From: Phaeovulum molybdatiresistens
Lineage (GTDB): Bacteria > Pseudomonadota > Alphaproteobacteria > Rhodobacterales > Rhodobacteraceae
Assembly (NCBI RefSeq): GCF_023544865.1
Contig: NZ_JAMJFX010000012.1
Span: 30,149 to 94,148, forward strand
Length of the DNA: 64,000 bases
Direction: 5' to 3'
Below, piece after piece: positions 21,063-30,620 of the stretch. The notes beneath the pieces were generated by a model. That model did not search any database. It was not told the DNA's origin and saw only the letters and a program-made list of their open reading frames with translations. The first letter of the stretch is position 1. Each line of letters opens with the position of its first letter. The position numbers and the translations under genes were made by a program.

Positions 21063-22735
21063 AAGAGCGTCTGATCTATCTTCCGCTCGGCGGGGCCGGC
21101 GAAATCGGCATGAATGCCTATGTCTATGGCTATGGGCCCGAGGGCAAGGAACGGCTGATCGTGGTCGATCTGGGCGTGACCTTTCCCGACATGGACGGCT
21201 CGCCCGGGGTGGACCTGATTATGGCCGATATCGCCTGGCTGGCGGAAAACGCCGACCGGATTGAGGCGATCTTCATCACCCACGCGCATGAGGACCATAT
21301 CGGCGCGCTGCCACATTACTGGCCGCGGCTGAAAAAGGACATCTACGCGCGGCGCTTCACCGCCCGCATCGGCGAGATGAAGCTGGAAGAGGCGGGCCTG
21401 CCCACCGATGCGATCCGCGTGGTCGAACCGCGCCCCCAGGTGATCGAGGCTGGGCCCTTCAAGGTGCAATTCGTGCCGGTGTCGCATTCCATCCCCGAAA
21501 GCTCGGCGCTGGTGATCGACACGCCGGCCGGGCGCGTGGTGCATTCGGGCGATTTCAAGCTGGATGGCAATCCGGTGGTGGGCGAGGCCTTTGACCCGAT
21601 CCTGTGGCATGACATTGCCAAGGAAGGGCAGGGGGTCAAGGTGCTGACCTGCGATTCCACCAATGTCTTCACCCCCCATCCCGGCCGGTCCGAGGCGACG
21701 CTGGCCACGCCGCTGACCGAACTGATCGCTGCCCAGGAAGGCATGGTGGTGGCGACCACCTTTGCGTCAAACGTGGCGCGGCTGAAAACCCTGGCCGAGG
21801 CGGGGCGGGCGGCGGGCCGCTCGATCTGCCTGTTGGGGCGGGCGATGAAGAAGATGGTCACCGCGGCCCAGGAAACCGGCGTTCTGACCGGCTTTCCCAG
21901 CACTGTGACGCCCGAACAGGCGGCGGAAATCCCGCGTGAAAACCTGATGCTGATCGTCACCGGCAGCCAGGGCGAACGCCGCGCGGCCTCGGCCCAGCTG
22001 AGCCGGGGCAAGTATCTGGGCCTTGAAATGCGCGAGGGCGATACCTTCCTGTTTTCCTCGAAGACGATCCCGGGCAATGAACGCGGCGTCATCCGCATCA
22101 TGAACGCGTTTTCGGAAATGGGCGTCGAGGTGATCGACGATCGCGGCGGGCTGTACCACGTGTCCGGCCATGCCAACCGCCCCGATCTTGAGGCGGTGCA
22201 GGAACTGCTGCGTCCGCAAATTCTGATCCCGATGCATGGCGAACACCGCCACCTGCGCGAACATGCCAAGATCGCCCAGTCCAAGGGCATCGCCGCCGAA
22301 GTGGCCACCAATGGCACGATGATCGACCTGACCGGCGCCGCGCCCAAGGTGGTGGAATATATCGAGGCCGGGCGCACCTATCTGGATGGCAACGTTCTGA
22401 TCGGCGCGATGGATGGCGTGGTGCGCGACCGGATCCGCATGGCGCTGAACGGTCATGTGCTGGTCACCGTCATCATCGACGAAGAGGATATGCCGCTGGG
22501 CGATGCCTGGGTTGAGATGATGGGCCTGCCGCCCCGGGGCCGCAACGGCGCCGATGTGGCCGGCGTGATCGAGGAGGAACTGGCCACCTTCCTGGAACGC
22601 GCCAGCGCCAAGGTCATCGCCAATGACGCCAAGATGGACGAGGCGATCCGCCGCATCGTCCGCCAGGTGACGATGGAGGAAATCGGCAAGAAGCCCGAGG
22701 TCACCGTGGTCGTCTCGCGCCTGATCGCCGAGTGA
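21059..22735 (+). CDS. rnj: Ribonuclease J
   Basis: 558 residues. Metallo-beta-lactamase/beta-CASP nuclease with 5'-3' exonuclease and endonuclease activity, acting in mRNA decay and rRNA maturation. THAHEDHIGALPHYW is the HxHxDH zinc motif, VHSGDFKLDG and the beta-CASP histidine segments (SGHANRPD, MHGEHRHLREHAK) follow, and residues ~450-558 are the C-terminal domain. GTG start overlapping the coaX stop (GTGA). The nuo-birA-coaX-rnj run ends here at a strong terminator. Confidence 0.95.
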   Translation: MKERLIYLPLGGAGEIGMNAYVYGYGPEGKERLIVVDLGVTFPDMDGSPGVDLIMADIAWLAENADRIEAIFITHAHEDHIGALPHYWPRLKKDIYARRFTARIGEMKLEEAGLPTDAIRVVEPRPQVIEAGPFKVQFVPVSHSIPESSALVIDTPAGRVVHSGDFKLDGNPVVGEAFDPILWHDIAKEGQGVKVLTCDSTNVFTPHPGRSEATLATPLTELIAAQEGMVVATTFASNVARLKTLAEAGRAAGRSICLLGRAMKKMVTAAQETGVLTGFPSTVTPEQAAEIPRENLMLIVTGSQGERRAASAQLSRGKYLGLEMREGDTFLFSSKTIPGNERGVIRIMNAFSEMGVEVIDDRGGLYHVSGHANRPDLEAVQELLRPQILIPMHGEHRHLREHAKIAQSKGIAAEVATNGTMIDLTGAAPKVVEYIEAGRTYLDGNVLIGAMDGVVRDRIRMALNGHVLVTVIIDEEDMPLGDAWVEMMGLPPRGRNGADVAGVIEEELATFLERASAKVIANDAKMDEAIRRIVRQVTMEEIGKKPEVTVVVSRLIAE

Positions 22736-22754
22736 TCTGGCTCAAAAGATGAAA

Positions 22755-22784
22755 GGCGGTCGCTGCGCGCGGCCGCCTTTTTCT
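22755..22784 (+). terminator. Rho-independent terminator after rnj
   Basis: Nine-base-pair stem GGCGGTCGC (22755-22763) / GCGGCCGCC (22769-22777) with one G-U pair and loop TGCGC, followed by TTTTTCTTTC. It lies 20 bases after the rnj stop and is the first such structure after the nuo-birA-coaX-rnj gene run. Confidence 0.85.
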
Positions 22785-22850
22785 TTCTGGGCTTGATGCA
22801 AGGGACGGCTGGTCTAAGCTTGCCGGGTAATGAGTATCAGCGAGGTTTGA

Positions 22851-23438
22851 ATGAAACGGATTGCGGCTGCGGTGCTGGTGGCGTGGGGCGCGGGGGCCGC
22901 CTTTGGCGATGTCCCCGCACTTTCCCCCGCGCATGATACGACGATCAGCTACAACATGCAGGGCACCCGGGTCCGGGATGGCGTCACGCGGGATATCCCC
23001 TACAGTAAAACGCGTTACACGGGATATTTCGCCACAACCGGGGCCTCGGTCACCAGCGAGATGGGCCAACCGGCGCTTTTGCGCCCCGACCTGGGGCGGC
23101 GCTATTTCGGCACACTGGACCCGCAGGGCCGGTTCATTGTGGTTCTCGAGGATGATCTGTCCTTCACGACGCTCGATATCTACCGCGAGGATCTGGAAGA
23201 AGCCGGGGCCGACACGGTCGCCGGAGAGGCCTGTACCGTCTGGACCGCCGCGATCCCGCCCAAACACCCGAGGGAGGCCGCGTCGGAGGCAGAGTTCTGC
23301 GTGACCGAGGATGGGCTGATGCTGCGAGCCCGCATCACCTCGATCCTGGGTGCAAATGAAACGCGGGTGATGCTGATCGAGGCGACCGACGTCACGCGCG
23401 GGCCGATCCCGGCAAGCTATTTCGAACCGGTCAAATGA
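22851..23438 (+). CDS. Secreted protein of unknown function
   Basis: 195 residues. An N-terminal signal peptide is clear (MKRIAAAVLVAWGAGAAFG, probable cleavage before DVP). The mature part is mostly beta strands with two cysteines (~124 GEACTVW and ~147 EFCVTE) that could pair. No family recognised; the shape resembles periplasmic or outer-membrane-associated beta proteins. Single gene between the rnj terminator and a shared terminator with the convergent helicase gene. The 115-base upstream gap has room for its own promoter; a weak match is TTGATG-16-TAAGCT at 22793-22820. Confidence 0.75.
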   Translation: MKRIAAAVLVAWGAGAAFGDVPALSPAHDTTISYNMQGTRVRDGVTRDIPYSKTRYTGYFATTGASVTSEMGQPALLRPDLGRRYFGTLDPQGRFIVVLEDDLSFTTLDIYREDLEEAGADTVAGEACTVWTAAIPPKHPREAASEAEFCVTEDGLMLRARITSILGANETRVMLIEATDVTRGPIPASYFEPVK

Positions 23439-23470
23439 AAAACCCCGCCGGGGCAGCACCGGCGGGGTTC
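23435..23470 (-). terminator. Terminator between convergent genes (mainly for the helicase)
   Basis: Perfect 11-bp stem AACCCCGCCGG (23441-23451) / CCGGCGGGGTT (23459-23469) with loop GGCAGCA. On the minus strand the stem is followed by TTTTTCA, a proper T tract, so it ends helicase transcripts. On the plus strand the tail is only TTCCTGTTC, so termination in that direction may be weaker. Confidence 0.8.
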
Positions 23471-23489
23471 CTGTTCATGGCGTAAAGGC

Positions 23490-25055
23490 TCAGGCCTCGC
23501 CGACTTCGCTATCCTCAGGCTCAACCGCGGGGGCCGAGGGGCGGAAGCTGCGCAGGATGAAATCCGGCACATGGTCGCCCATGCCAACCACCACCGGCCC
23601 GTTGTCGCGGTCGCGGCGATAGCCGCGTTCACGCCGGTCTTCGCGGCGATCTTCACGCCGGTCTTCGCGGCGGTCGTCCCGACGTTCCTCATGGCGTTCT
23701 TCGCGGCGCTCTTCCCGGCGGGGGGCCTCGACCAGCGGTTCCGCGACCGGCTCGATGATCGGGGCGGCGGCAACGGCGGCCTCTTTCGGGGCGCGTTCGC
23801 CGCGGTCGCGATCACGGCCACCGCGCGCGCGTGAACGGCCGCCACGGGCACCGCGCTCTTCCTCGCGTTCGCGGGGGGGGCGCTGCGCGGCCTCTGACAC
23901 CTCGAAGCCTTCGGGCGCATCGACGCGCGGGATTGGCTGTTTCACCAGCGCTTCAATCGCCGACAGGTATTTGTCATCGGCGGGCGTCGCGATCGTATAG
24001 GCGGTGCCCAGACGGCCCGCGCGGCCCGTGCGGCCGATGCGGTGCACATAATCTTCGGCGTGGCTGGGCACGTCGAAGTTGAACACATGGCTGACCGCCG
24101 GAATGTCCAGGCCCCGCGCCGCCACGTCAGACGCCACAAGGAAGCGCAGCGAGCCATCGCGGAACCCGTCCAGCGTGCGCATCCGCTGGCTTTGGTCCAG
24201 GTCGCCATGGATCGGGGCTGCGTCAAAGCCATGCGTTTTCAGCGACTTGGCGACGATGTCCACCTCGGTCTTGCGGTTGCAGAAGATGATCGCGTTGGTG
24301 CAGGCCTCACCCTCCGAGGTGATGATCGCGCGCAGCAATTCACGTTTCTGCTTGGCCGCCTGATCGCGGCGCGTCGGCGTCAGCGCGATCAGCCGCTGGG
24401 TGATGGTTTCCGAGGTGGTGGCCTGGCGCGCGACCTCGATCCGGGCGGGGGCGTGCAGGAAGGTGTTGGTGATCCGCTCAATCTCGGGCGCCATCGTGGC
24501 GCTGAAGAACAGCGTTTGCCGGGTGAAGGGGGTCAGCTGGAAGATCCGCTCGATATCCGGGATGAAGCCCATGTCGAGCATCCGGTCGGCTTCGTCCACG
24601 ACCATGATCTGCACGCCGTTCAGCAACAGCTTGCCGCGTTCGAAATGGTCCAGCAGCCGGCCGGGCGTGGCGATCAGCACGTCGACGCCACGGTCGATCA
24701 GCTTGTCCTGTTCGCCAAAGCTGACCCCGCCGATCAACAGCGCCTTCGTCAGCTTGGTGTTCTTGGCATAGATGTCGAAGTTTTCCGCCACCTGGGCCGC
24801 CAGTTCGCGCGTCGGGCACAGCACCAGGCTGCGCGGCATCCGCGCCCGCGCCCGGCCCTTGGCCAAAAGCGTGATCATCGGCAGCGTGAAGGACGCGGTC
24901 TTGCCGGTCCCGGTCTGGGCGATGCCCAGCACATCCTTGCCTTCCAGCGCGGGGGGAATGGCGCCGGCCTGGATCGGGGTCGGGGTTTCGTAGCCGGCAT
25001 CGGCAATGGCGGAAAGGACCTTGGGGTCCAGTTTCAGATCAGAGAACTTGGTCAT
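23490..25055 (-). CDS. DEAD-box RNA helicase, RhlE-like, with charged repetitive tail
   Basis: 521 residues from MTKFSDLKLDP; upstream in-frame codons are not used. ATP-dependent RNA unwinding. Motifs in order: Q motif (GYETPTPIQ), I AQTGTGKT, Ia PTRELAAQV, Ib TPGRLLDHF, II VDEADRMLDMGF, III SATMAP, V VASDVAARGLDIP, VI HRIGRTGRAG. The core ends near residue 375. The rest is low-complexity: R/E/D-rich blocks (ERREERHEERRDDRREDRR) encoded by a 12-bp tandem repeat, then a short hydrophobic C-terminus (PDFILRSF). Such tails usually bind RNA or protein partners. Likely in cold adaptation or ribosome assembly. Confidence 0.95.
   Translation of the reverse strand: MTKFSDLKLDPKVLSAIADAGYETPTPIQAGAIPPALEGKDVLGIAQTGTGKTASFTLPMITLLAKGRARARMPRSLVLCPTRELAAQVAENFDIYAKNTKLTKALLIGGVSFGEQDKLIDRGVDVLIATPGRLLDHFERGKLLLNGVQIMVVDEADRMLDMGFIPDIERIFQLTPFTRQTLFFSATMAPEIERITNTFLHAPARIEVARQATTSETITQRLIALTPTRRDQAAKQKRELLRAIITSEGEACTNAIIFCNRKTEVDIVAKSLKTHGFDAAPIHGDLDQSQRMRTLDGFRDGSLRFLVASDVAARGLDIPAVSHVFNFDVPSHAEDYVHRIGRTGRAGRLGTAYTIATPADDKYLSAIEALVKQPIPRVDAPEGFEVSEAAQRPPREREEERGARGGRSRARGGRDRDRGERAPKEAAVAAAPIIEPVAEPLVEAPRREERREERHEERRDDRREDRREDRREDRRERGYRRDRDNGPVVVGMGDHVPDFILRSFRPSAPAVEPEDSEVGEA
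23624..23719 (-). repeat. 12-bp tandem repeat inside the helicase gene (about 8 units)
   Basis: Plus-strand units such as GGTCTTCGCGGC, GATCTTCACGCC and GGTCGTCCCGAC line up with a strict 12-base period over about 96 bases. Each unit encodes four residues of the type R-E-D/E-R on the minus strand. Because the period is a multiple of three, slippage would change tail length without breaking the frame. Confidence 0.8.
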
Positions 25056-25247
25056 CAGCGTCCTAATGTGCGGTATCGGACCGCAGGGTGAAGGGACGCG
25101 GGTATCGGGCGCCCCGTGGCATCCCGCCAAATGCGGGTGCAGGTCCCCTACTGCATCCGGGGAAAAAGGTCAATCTTCGTGGATGTGGCCCGGCATTGAC
25201 GGCAGGGCCGCGCTCTGGCAGGGGAAGAACAGGAATAGGATGGACCC

Positions 25248-26993
25248 ATGAACCTCTTTGCCGATATTCGCGCGGCGGTGATTTCCGCGCTGGAAGACAT
25301 GGTGGCGGCGGGCGACCTGCCGTCCGGTCTTGATATGTCCAATGTCGCGGTTGAACCGCCGCGCGATGCGCTGCATGGCGATATGGCGACCAATGCCGCG
25401 ATGGTGCTGGCCAAGCCCGCCGGCAAGCCCCCGCGCGCCATCGCCGAGGCGCTGGCCGCCCGGCTGGCCGCCGATCACCGCATCGACAGCGCCGAAGTGG
25501 CGGGGCCGGGCTTTCTGAACCTGCGCCTGTCGGCCCTGGTTTGGGACGGGGTGTGCCGCGCGGCGCTGTTGCAGGGGCGCGCCTTCGGGCGGTCGACCCT
25601 GGGGCAGGGGGCCAAGGTCAATGTCGAATTCGTCTCGGCCAACCCGACGGGTCCGATGCATGTGGGCCATACCCGCGGCGCGGTCTTTGGCGATGCGCTG
25701 GCGGCCCTGCTGGATTACGCGGGCTATGACGTCACGCGCGAATATTACATCAACGACGGCGGCGCGCAGGTCGATGTGCTGGCGCGCTCGGCCTATGAAC
25801 GCTACCGCGAGGCCAATGGCCTGGAGCCTGAAATCCGCGAAGGCCTGTATCCCGGTGACTATCTGATCCCGGTGGGTGAGGCGCTGAAGGCGAAATATGG
25901 CGATAGCCTGCTGGACAAGCCCGAAGCCGAATGGCTGGCCGATCTGCGCACCTTCGCCACCGAACGCATGATGGACATGATCCGTGAGGATCTGGCCTGT
26001 CTGGGCGTCACGATGGACGTCTATTCCAGCGAAAAGGCGCTTTACGGCACCGGCCAGATCGAGGCCGCGCTGGAAGAACTGCGCGCCCAGGGCCTGATCT
26101 ATGAAGGCGTGCTGGAACCGCCCAAGGGCAAGCTGCCCGAGGATTGGGAAGAACGTGAACAGACGCTGTTCCGGTCCACCGCCTTTGGCGATGATGTGGA
26201 CCGCCCGGTGATGAAATCGGACGGCAGCTGGACCTATTTCGCGCCCGATATCGCCTATCACTATGACAAGGTGAAGCGCGGCTTTGACATGCTGATCGAC
26301 GTGCTGGGCGCGGACCACGGCGGCTATGTCAAGCGGATGAAGGCCGCTGTTGCGGCGCTGTCGGGTGGCCGCGTGCCGCTGGACATCAAGCTGATCCAGC
26401 TGGTCAAGCTGTTCAAGAACGGCGAGCCCTTCAAGATGTCCAAGCGCGCGGGCACGTTCGTCACGCTGCGCGACGTCGTCGAACAGGCCGGTGCCGATGT
26501 GACCCGCTTTGTCATGCTGACGCGCAAGAATGACGCGGCGCTGGATTTCGACTTTGCCAAGGTTCTGGAACAGTCCAAGGACAACCCGGTCTTCTACGTC
26601 CAGTATGCCCATGCGCGGGTCTGTTCGGTGCTGCGCAAGGCGGTCGAGATGGGGGTGGATGTGTCCGATGCCGCCCTGTCGCAGGCCGATCTGACACGCA
26701 ACCGCCACGAGGCCGAGGTGGCCCTTGCCAAGAAGATCGCCGAATGGCCGCGGCTGGTGGAAATCGCCGCGCGCGCGAACGAACCGCATCGCGTGGCCTT
26801 CTACCTGTATGAACTGGCGTCCGATCTGCATTCGCTGTGGAACCGCGGCAATGACGATCCGTCGCTGCGCTTCCTGCAAGATGGCGATCTGGCCGCCACA
26901 TCGGCGAAAATCGCGCTGGCCCGGGCCACGGCCGTTGTTATTTCCGCCGGTCTTGGTATTCTTGGCGTGACCCCCGCGGAAGAGATGCGCTGA
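25248..26993 (+). CDS. argS: Arginine--tRNA ligase
   Basis: 581 residues, normal for class I ArgRS. Charges tRNA-Arg. The HIGH motif appears as MHVGHTRGA after [12 protein letters not shown]; the KMSKS loop as [10 protein letters not shown]. The C-terminal helical DALR anticodon-binding domain covers ~460-581 and ends in TPAEEM. Divergent from the helicase gene across a 192-base gap. Followed by SPOR-nagZ-scpA-scpB, a conserved order in this group. Confidence 0.97.
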   Translation: MNLFADIRAAVISALEDMVAAGDLPSGLDMSNVAVEPPRDALHGDMATNAAMVLAKPAGKPPRAIAEALAARLAADHRIDSAEVAGPGFLNLRLSALVWDGVCRAALLQGRAFGRSTLGQGAKVNVEFVSANPTGPMHVGHTRGAVFGDALAALLDYAGYDVTREYYINDGGAQVDVLARSAYERYREANGLEPEIREGLYPGDYLIPVGEALKAKYGDSLLDKPEAEWLADLRTFATERMMDMIREDLACLGVTMDVYSSEKALYGTGQIEAALEELRAQGLIYEGVLEPPKGKLPEDWEEREQTLFRSTAFGDDVDRPVMKSDGSWTYFAPDIAYHYDKVKRGFDMLIDVLGADHGGYVKRMKAAVAALSGGRVPLDIKLIQLVKLFKNGEPFKMSKRAGTFVTLRDVVEQAGADVTRFVMLTRKNDAALDFDFAKVLEQSKDNPVFYVQYAHARVCSVLRKAVEMGVDVSDAALSQADLTRNRHEAEVALAKKIAEWPRLVEIAARANEPHRVAFYLYELASDLHSLWNRGNDDPSLRFLQDGDLAATSAKIALARATAVVISAGLGILGVTPAEEMR

Positions 26994-27078
26994 GAACGCA
27001 CCGCCCGGGGCCAGACAGGCAGGGCGGGGCGACCCGCCCCTCAACGGCAGACCGGGTCCACCCGGCGATGAGGCGAGC

Positions 27079-28143
27079 ATGGCAAGCATCCATTACCGTG
27101 ACAGCGGATCCTGGCGGCATGAACAGGCCACCGATCCCGCGCCGATGATGTCCGAAGGGATGCGGGGCGAGGGGATCAGGGGCGTCGTGGCCCCGGTGTC
27201 GCGCTGGGTTCACTATGCCGGTGCGCTGACCAGTGTCGCGCTGGTCGCGGGGCTGGGGGTCTGGGGCTACAAGCTGGCGGTGCGCGATCTGGCCGGGGTG
27301 CCGGTGATCCGCGCGATGGATGGGCCCGCGCGCATTGCACCTGACGATCCGGGCGGCGATCTGGCCCGCCATGTCGGCCTGTCGGTCAATGCGGTGGCCG
27401 CCCATGGCACCGCGGCGCCCGCGCCCGATCAGGTGGTTCTGGCGCCTCAGCCGGGCGCGCTGATGCCCGATGATGCGCCGATGGCCACGCTGGTCCCGCC
27501 AAGCGCGCCGGTCGCGTCGGAAGTCGCCGAAGCATCGCCCGAAACCATGACCACCGCCGCCATGCCGGTGCCCGACAGCCTGGCCATCCCGGCGCCGGGC
27601 GCCAACGCCCAAGGCTTCAGCGCCGAGGCCGCCGCCGCGCAGGCACTTGCCGACAGCCTGGCGCAGGCGGCAGAGCCCGCCGCCGAAGACGACCCCGAGG
27701 CAGGGGCGGATCTGACCGCGACCGAAACGGCCGCGCTGCCGGCGATCCCCGACAGCGTGCCGGGCGTGGCACGCTCGCCCCGGCCCCAGGCCCGGCCCGC
27801 CCGCGACATGATCGCCGAGGCGGCCGCGCGCGCCGTGGCCGAAGCCATGGCCGAGCCCGCCGCGCTGGATGTCGATCCCGACAGCTTGCCCGCGGGCACC
27901 CGTCTGGTGCAGCTGGGCGCCTTCGACGCGCCCGGCGATGCACGCGGCGAATGGGACCGGGTCGCGGACCGCTTTGCCAGCCTGATGGCCGGCAAGCGCC
28001 GTGTCATCCAAGAGGCAAGCTCGGGCGGGCGCACCTTCTACCGGCTGCGGGTCGAGGGCTTTGCCGATGTGGCCGATGCGCGCCGCTTCTGCGCGGCGCT
28101 TCTGGCCGAACAGGTCAACTGCATCCCCGCGCAGGTGCGCTGA
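27079..28143 (+). CDS. SPOR-domain membrane protein
   Basis: 354 residues. One transmembrane helix near residues 45-65 (HYAGALTSVALVAGLGVWGY), then a long Ala/Pro-rich, acidic periplasmic linker (~80-270). The C-terminal SPOR domain (~275-354: GTRLVQLGAFDAPGDARGEW .. FYRLRVEGFADVADARRFC) binds denuded peptidoglycan glycans at the division site. Two cysteines late in the SPOR domain may form a disulfide. One-base overlap with nagZ (TGATG), linking it to cell-wall turnover. Confidence 0.88.
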   Translation: MASIHYRDSGSWRHEQATDPAPMMSEGMRGEGIRGVVAPVSRWVHYAGALTSVALVAGLGVWGYKLAVRDLAGVPVIRAMDGPARIAPDDPGGDLARHVGLSVNAVAAHGTAAPAPDQVVLAPQPGALMPDDAPMATLVPPSAPVASEVAEASPETMTTAAMPVPDSLAIPAPGANAQGFSAEAAAAQALADSLAQAAEPAAEDDPEAGADLTATETAALPAIPDSVPGVARSPRPQARPARDMIAEAAARAVAEAMAEPAALDVDPDSLPAGTRLVQLGAFDAPGDARGEWDRVADRFASLMAGKRRVIQEASSGGRTFYRLRVEGFADVADARRFCAALLAEQVNCIPAQVR

Positions 28144-29174
28144 TGGCGCCTGCCGCCCCGCGCCAGGGCGCCGCCATTCTGGGCTGTGCCGGGCTGACCC
28201 TTGGCCCCGACGAGGCCGCCTTTTTCCGCGATGCGGACCCCTGGGGCTTCATCCTGTTCGCCCGCAATGTCGACACGCCCGACCAGCTGCGCCGCCTGAC
28301 TGGTGCGTTGCGGGATGCGGTGGGCCGCGACGCGCCGATCCTGATCGATCAGGAAGGCGGGCGCGTGCAGCGGTTGCGCGCGCCGCATTGGCGCGAATGG
28401 CTGGCGCCGCTGGATCAGGCCGAAGGCAGCGGGGCGGGGGCGGCGCGGGGCTTTTGGCTGCGCGCGCGGATCATGGCGGCGGAACTGCGCGCGGTGGGGA
28501 TTGATGCGAACTGTGCCCCCACCTGCGATATCGCGGGGCCCGACACCCATCCCTTCCTGCGCAATCGCTGCCTTGGGACGGATGCGGCCCACGTCACCGC
28601 CCATGCCCGCGCGACGGCCGATGGGCTGCTGGCGGGCGGCGTGCTGCCGGTGATCAAGCACATGCCGGGCCACGGCCGCGCCACTGCCGACAGCCACCTG
28701 GACCTGCCCACCGTCACAGCAGCGCTGGAGCAGCTGGATCAGACCGATTTCGCCCCCTTCCGCGCGCTGGCCGATCTGCCCATGGGCATGACCGCGCATA
28801 TCCGCTTTACCGCGCTGGACCCGGCGCCGGCCACGCAATCGGCGCGGGTGATCGGGCTGATCCGGGACCGCATCGGCTTTGACGGGCTGTTGATGACCGA
28901 TGACATCGGCATGCAGGCGCTGTCCGGCCCGGTGGCGGATCGCGCGGCAAAATCCATCGCAGCGGGCTGTGATGTGGTGCTGCATTGCAATGGCAACCTA
29001 GAGGAGATGCAGGCGGTGGTGGGCGCGGCCGGGCGTCTGACACCTGCGGCCGATGCCCGCGCCGCCGCGGCACTGGCCCGCCGGACCGCGCCCGAGGCCG
29101 TTGACATCGCGGGCCTGGAGGCCGAACTTGGGGCGGTCCTGAACGGCGCGCCAAGCCCCAAGCCCAAGGCCTGA
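28143..29174 (+). CDS. nagZ: Beta-N-acetylhexosaminidase
   Basis: 343 residues, GH3 family, cytoplasmic (no signal peptide). Removes N-acetylglucosamine from anhydromuropeptides during cell-wall recycling. DQEGGRVQRLRAP, the KHMPGHGRATADSH loop (general acid/base His-Asp) and LLMTDDIGMQAL (nucleophile Asp) are all present. The start at 28143 overlaps the SPOR gene stop; the longer frame from 27951 is inside that gene. Confidence 0.95.
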   Translation: MAPAAPRQGAAILGCAGLTLGPDEAAFFRDADPWGFILFARNVDTPDQLRRLTGALRDAVGRDAPILIDQEGGRVQRLRAPHWREWLAPLDQAEGSGAGAARGFWLRARIMAAELRAVGIDANCAPTCDIAGPDTHPFLRNRCLGTDAAHVTAHARATADGLLAGGVLPVIKHMPGHGRATADSHLDLPTVTAALEQLDQTDFAPFRALADLPMGMTAHIRFTALDPAPATQSARVIGLIRDRIGFDGLLMTDDIGMQALSGPVADRAAKSIAAGCDVVLHCNGNLEEMQAVVGAAGRLTPAADARAAAALARRTAPEAVDIAGLEAELGAVLNGAPSPKPKA

Positions 29175-29181
29175 CCCCCGC

Positions 29182-29973
29182 ATGCCCGACACATCCGAGA
29201 CGAACCTATTTGAGGCGCAATCCGTCGCCGACCGGCTGCAGGCCGAGGCGCTGATCGTCGATGTCGAGGGCTTCGAAGGCCCGCTGGACCTGTTGCTGAC
29301 CCTGTCGCGCACGCAAAAGGTCGATCTGCGGCGGATTTCGGTGCTGGAACTGGCTGAACAATACCTGGCCTTCGTCGACCGCGCCAAGGCGCTGCGGATC
29401 GAACTGGCCGCCGATTATCTGGTGATGGCGGCCTGGCTGGCGTTTCTCAAATCGCGGCTGCTGCTGCCGCCCGACCCCGCCGCCGATGGCCCCTCGGCCG
29501 AGGATATGGCCGCCCATCTGGCCTTCCAGCTGGAACGCCTGCAAGCCATGCGCGAGGCCGCCGCCCAGCTGATGGCGCGCGACCGGCTGGGCCGCGACAC
29601 CTTTGCCCGCGGCCTGTCCGAAGAGGTCGCCCGGGTGCGCAAGGTGGTCTATACCGCCTCGCTGCTGGATCTGATGCAGGCCTATGCCCGCATCCGCACG
29701 CGCGACGAATTCCGCCCCTATGCCTTTGACCGGCGCGACGTGTTCACGATGGAACAGGCGCTGGACCGGCTGCGCGGCCTGATCGGCTTTGCCGGCGACT
29801 GGACCGAACTGGCCAGTTACCTGCCCGATGGCTGGGGCGGCGATCCCAAGCGCCGCCGATCCGCCACCGCCGCCACCTTTGCCGCCAGTCTGGAACTGGC
29901 CAAGCAGGGCCAGATCGAGATCCGCCAGTCCGAAACCTTCGCCCCCATTTCCATCCGACGGAAGACGCCGTGA
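29182..29973 (+). CDS. scpA: Segregation and condensation protein A
   Basis: 263 residues. Kleisin of the bacterial SMC condensin. The N-terminal SMC-binding part contains FEGPLDLLLTLSRTQKVDL and ISVLELAEQYLAFV; the C-terminal winged helix is near 170-250. Works with ScpB, whose gene overlaps by 4 bases (GTGA). Starts 7 bases after nagZ. Complete. Confidence 0.94.
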   Translation: MPDTSETNLFEAQSVADRLQAEALIVDVEGFEGPLDLLLTLSRTQKVDLRRISVLELAEQYLAFVDRAKALRIELAADYLVMAAWLAFLKSRLLLPPDPAADGPSAEDMAAHLAFQLERLQAMREAAAQLMARDRLGRDTFARGLSEEVARVRKVVYTASLLDLMQAYARIRTRDEFRPYAFDRRDVFTMEQALDRLRGLIGFAGDWTELASYLPDGWGGDPKRRRSATAATFAASLELAKQGQIEIRQSETFAPISIRRKTP

Positions 29974-30608
29974 CCGATGCCCCCGAAAAATCGCTGTTCG
30001 ACGCCCCGCCGATCGCGGAACAGGAACGCATGGTCGAGGCGATCCTGTTCGCCTCGGCCGAGCCTGTGACCGTGGCCGAGATGGCCGAGCGGATGCCGCA
30101 TGGATCGGACCCGGCCGAGGCGCTGGCCTATCTGCGCAAACGCTATGAGGGGCGGGGGGTGCGGCTGGTGCGGGTGGGCGATGCCTGGGCCTTCCGCACC
30201 GCGCCGGACCTTGGCTTCCTGATGCAGAAGGAAACGGTGGAACAGCGCAAACTGTCGCGCGCGGCCATCGAGACGCTGGCGATCATCGCCTATCACCAGC
30301 CCGTCACCCGCGCCGAGATCGAGGAAATCCGCGGCGTGGCCGTGTCGCGCGGCACCATCGACCAGTTGCTGGAAATGGAATGGATCCGCTTTGGCCGCCG
30401 CCGGATGACGCCCGGGCGCCCGGTGACCTTTGTGGTTACGCAAGGCTTCCTGGATCATTTCAACCTGGAATCGGCGCGCGACCTGCCCGGGCTGAAGGAA
30501 CTGCGCGCGGCGGGCCTGTTGGACAACCGGCCCTTGCCCGGGGCAGATGCCGCGCCCGACGATGAGGCCGAGGATATCAGTGGTCAGACGGAACTTTTTG
30601 AAGATTGA
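29970..30608 (+). CDS. scpB: Segregation and condensation protein B
   Basis: 212 residues with GTG start. Winged-helix dimer that binds ScpA. Typical blocks: VEAILFASAEPVTVAEMAER, TAPDLGFLMQKE, LAIIAYHQPVTRAEIEEIRG and GRRRMTPGRPVTFV. The C-terminal acidic tail (ADAAPDDEAEDISGQTELFE) is common in alphaproteobacteria. Translationally coupled to scpA. Confidence 0.95.
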   Translation: MTDAPEKSLFDAPPIAEQERMVEAILFASAEPVTVAEMAERMPHGSDPAEALAYLRKRYEGRGVRLVRVGDAWAFRTAPDLGFLMQKETVEQRKLSRAAIETLAIIAYHQPVTRAEIEEIRGVAVSRGTIDQLLEMEWIRFGRRRMTPGRPVTFVVTQGFLDHFNLESARDLPGLKELRAAGLLDNRPLPGADAAPDDEAEDISGQTELFED

Positions 30609-30620
30609 AGGGGTTAAACG

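Noticed and set aside
23624..23719. CRISPR-like short repeats
   Set aside because: Units of 12 bp are tandem without spacers and in frame within the helicase gene.
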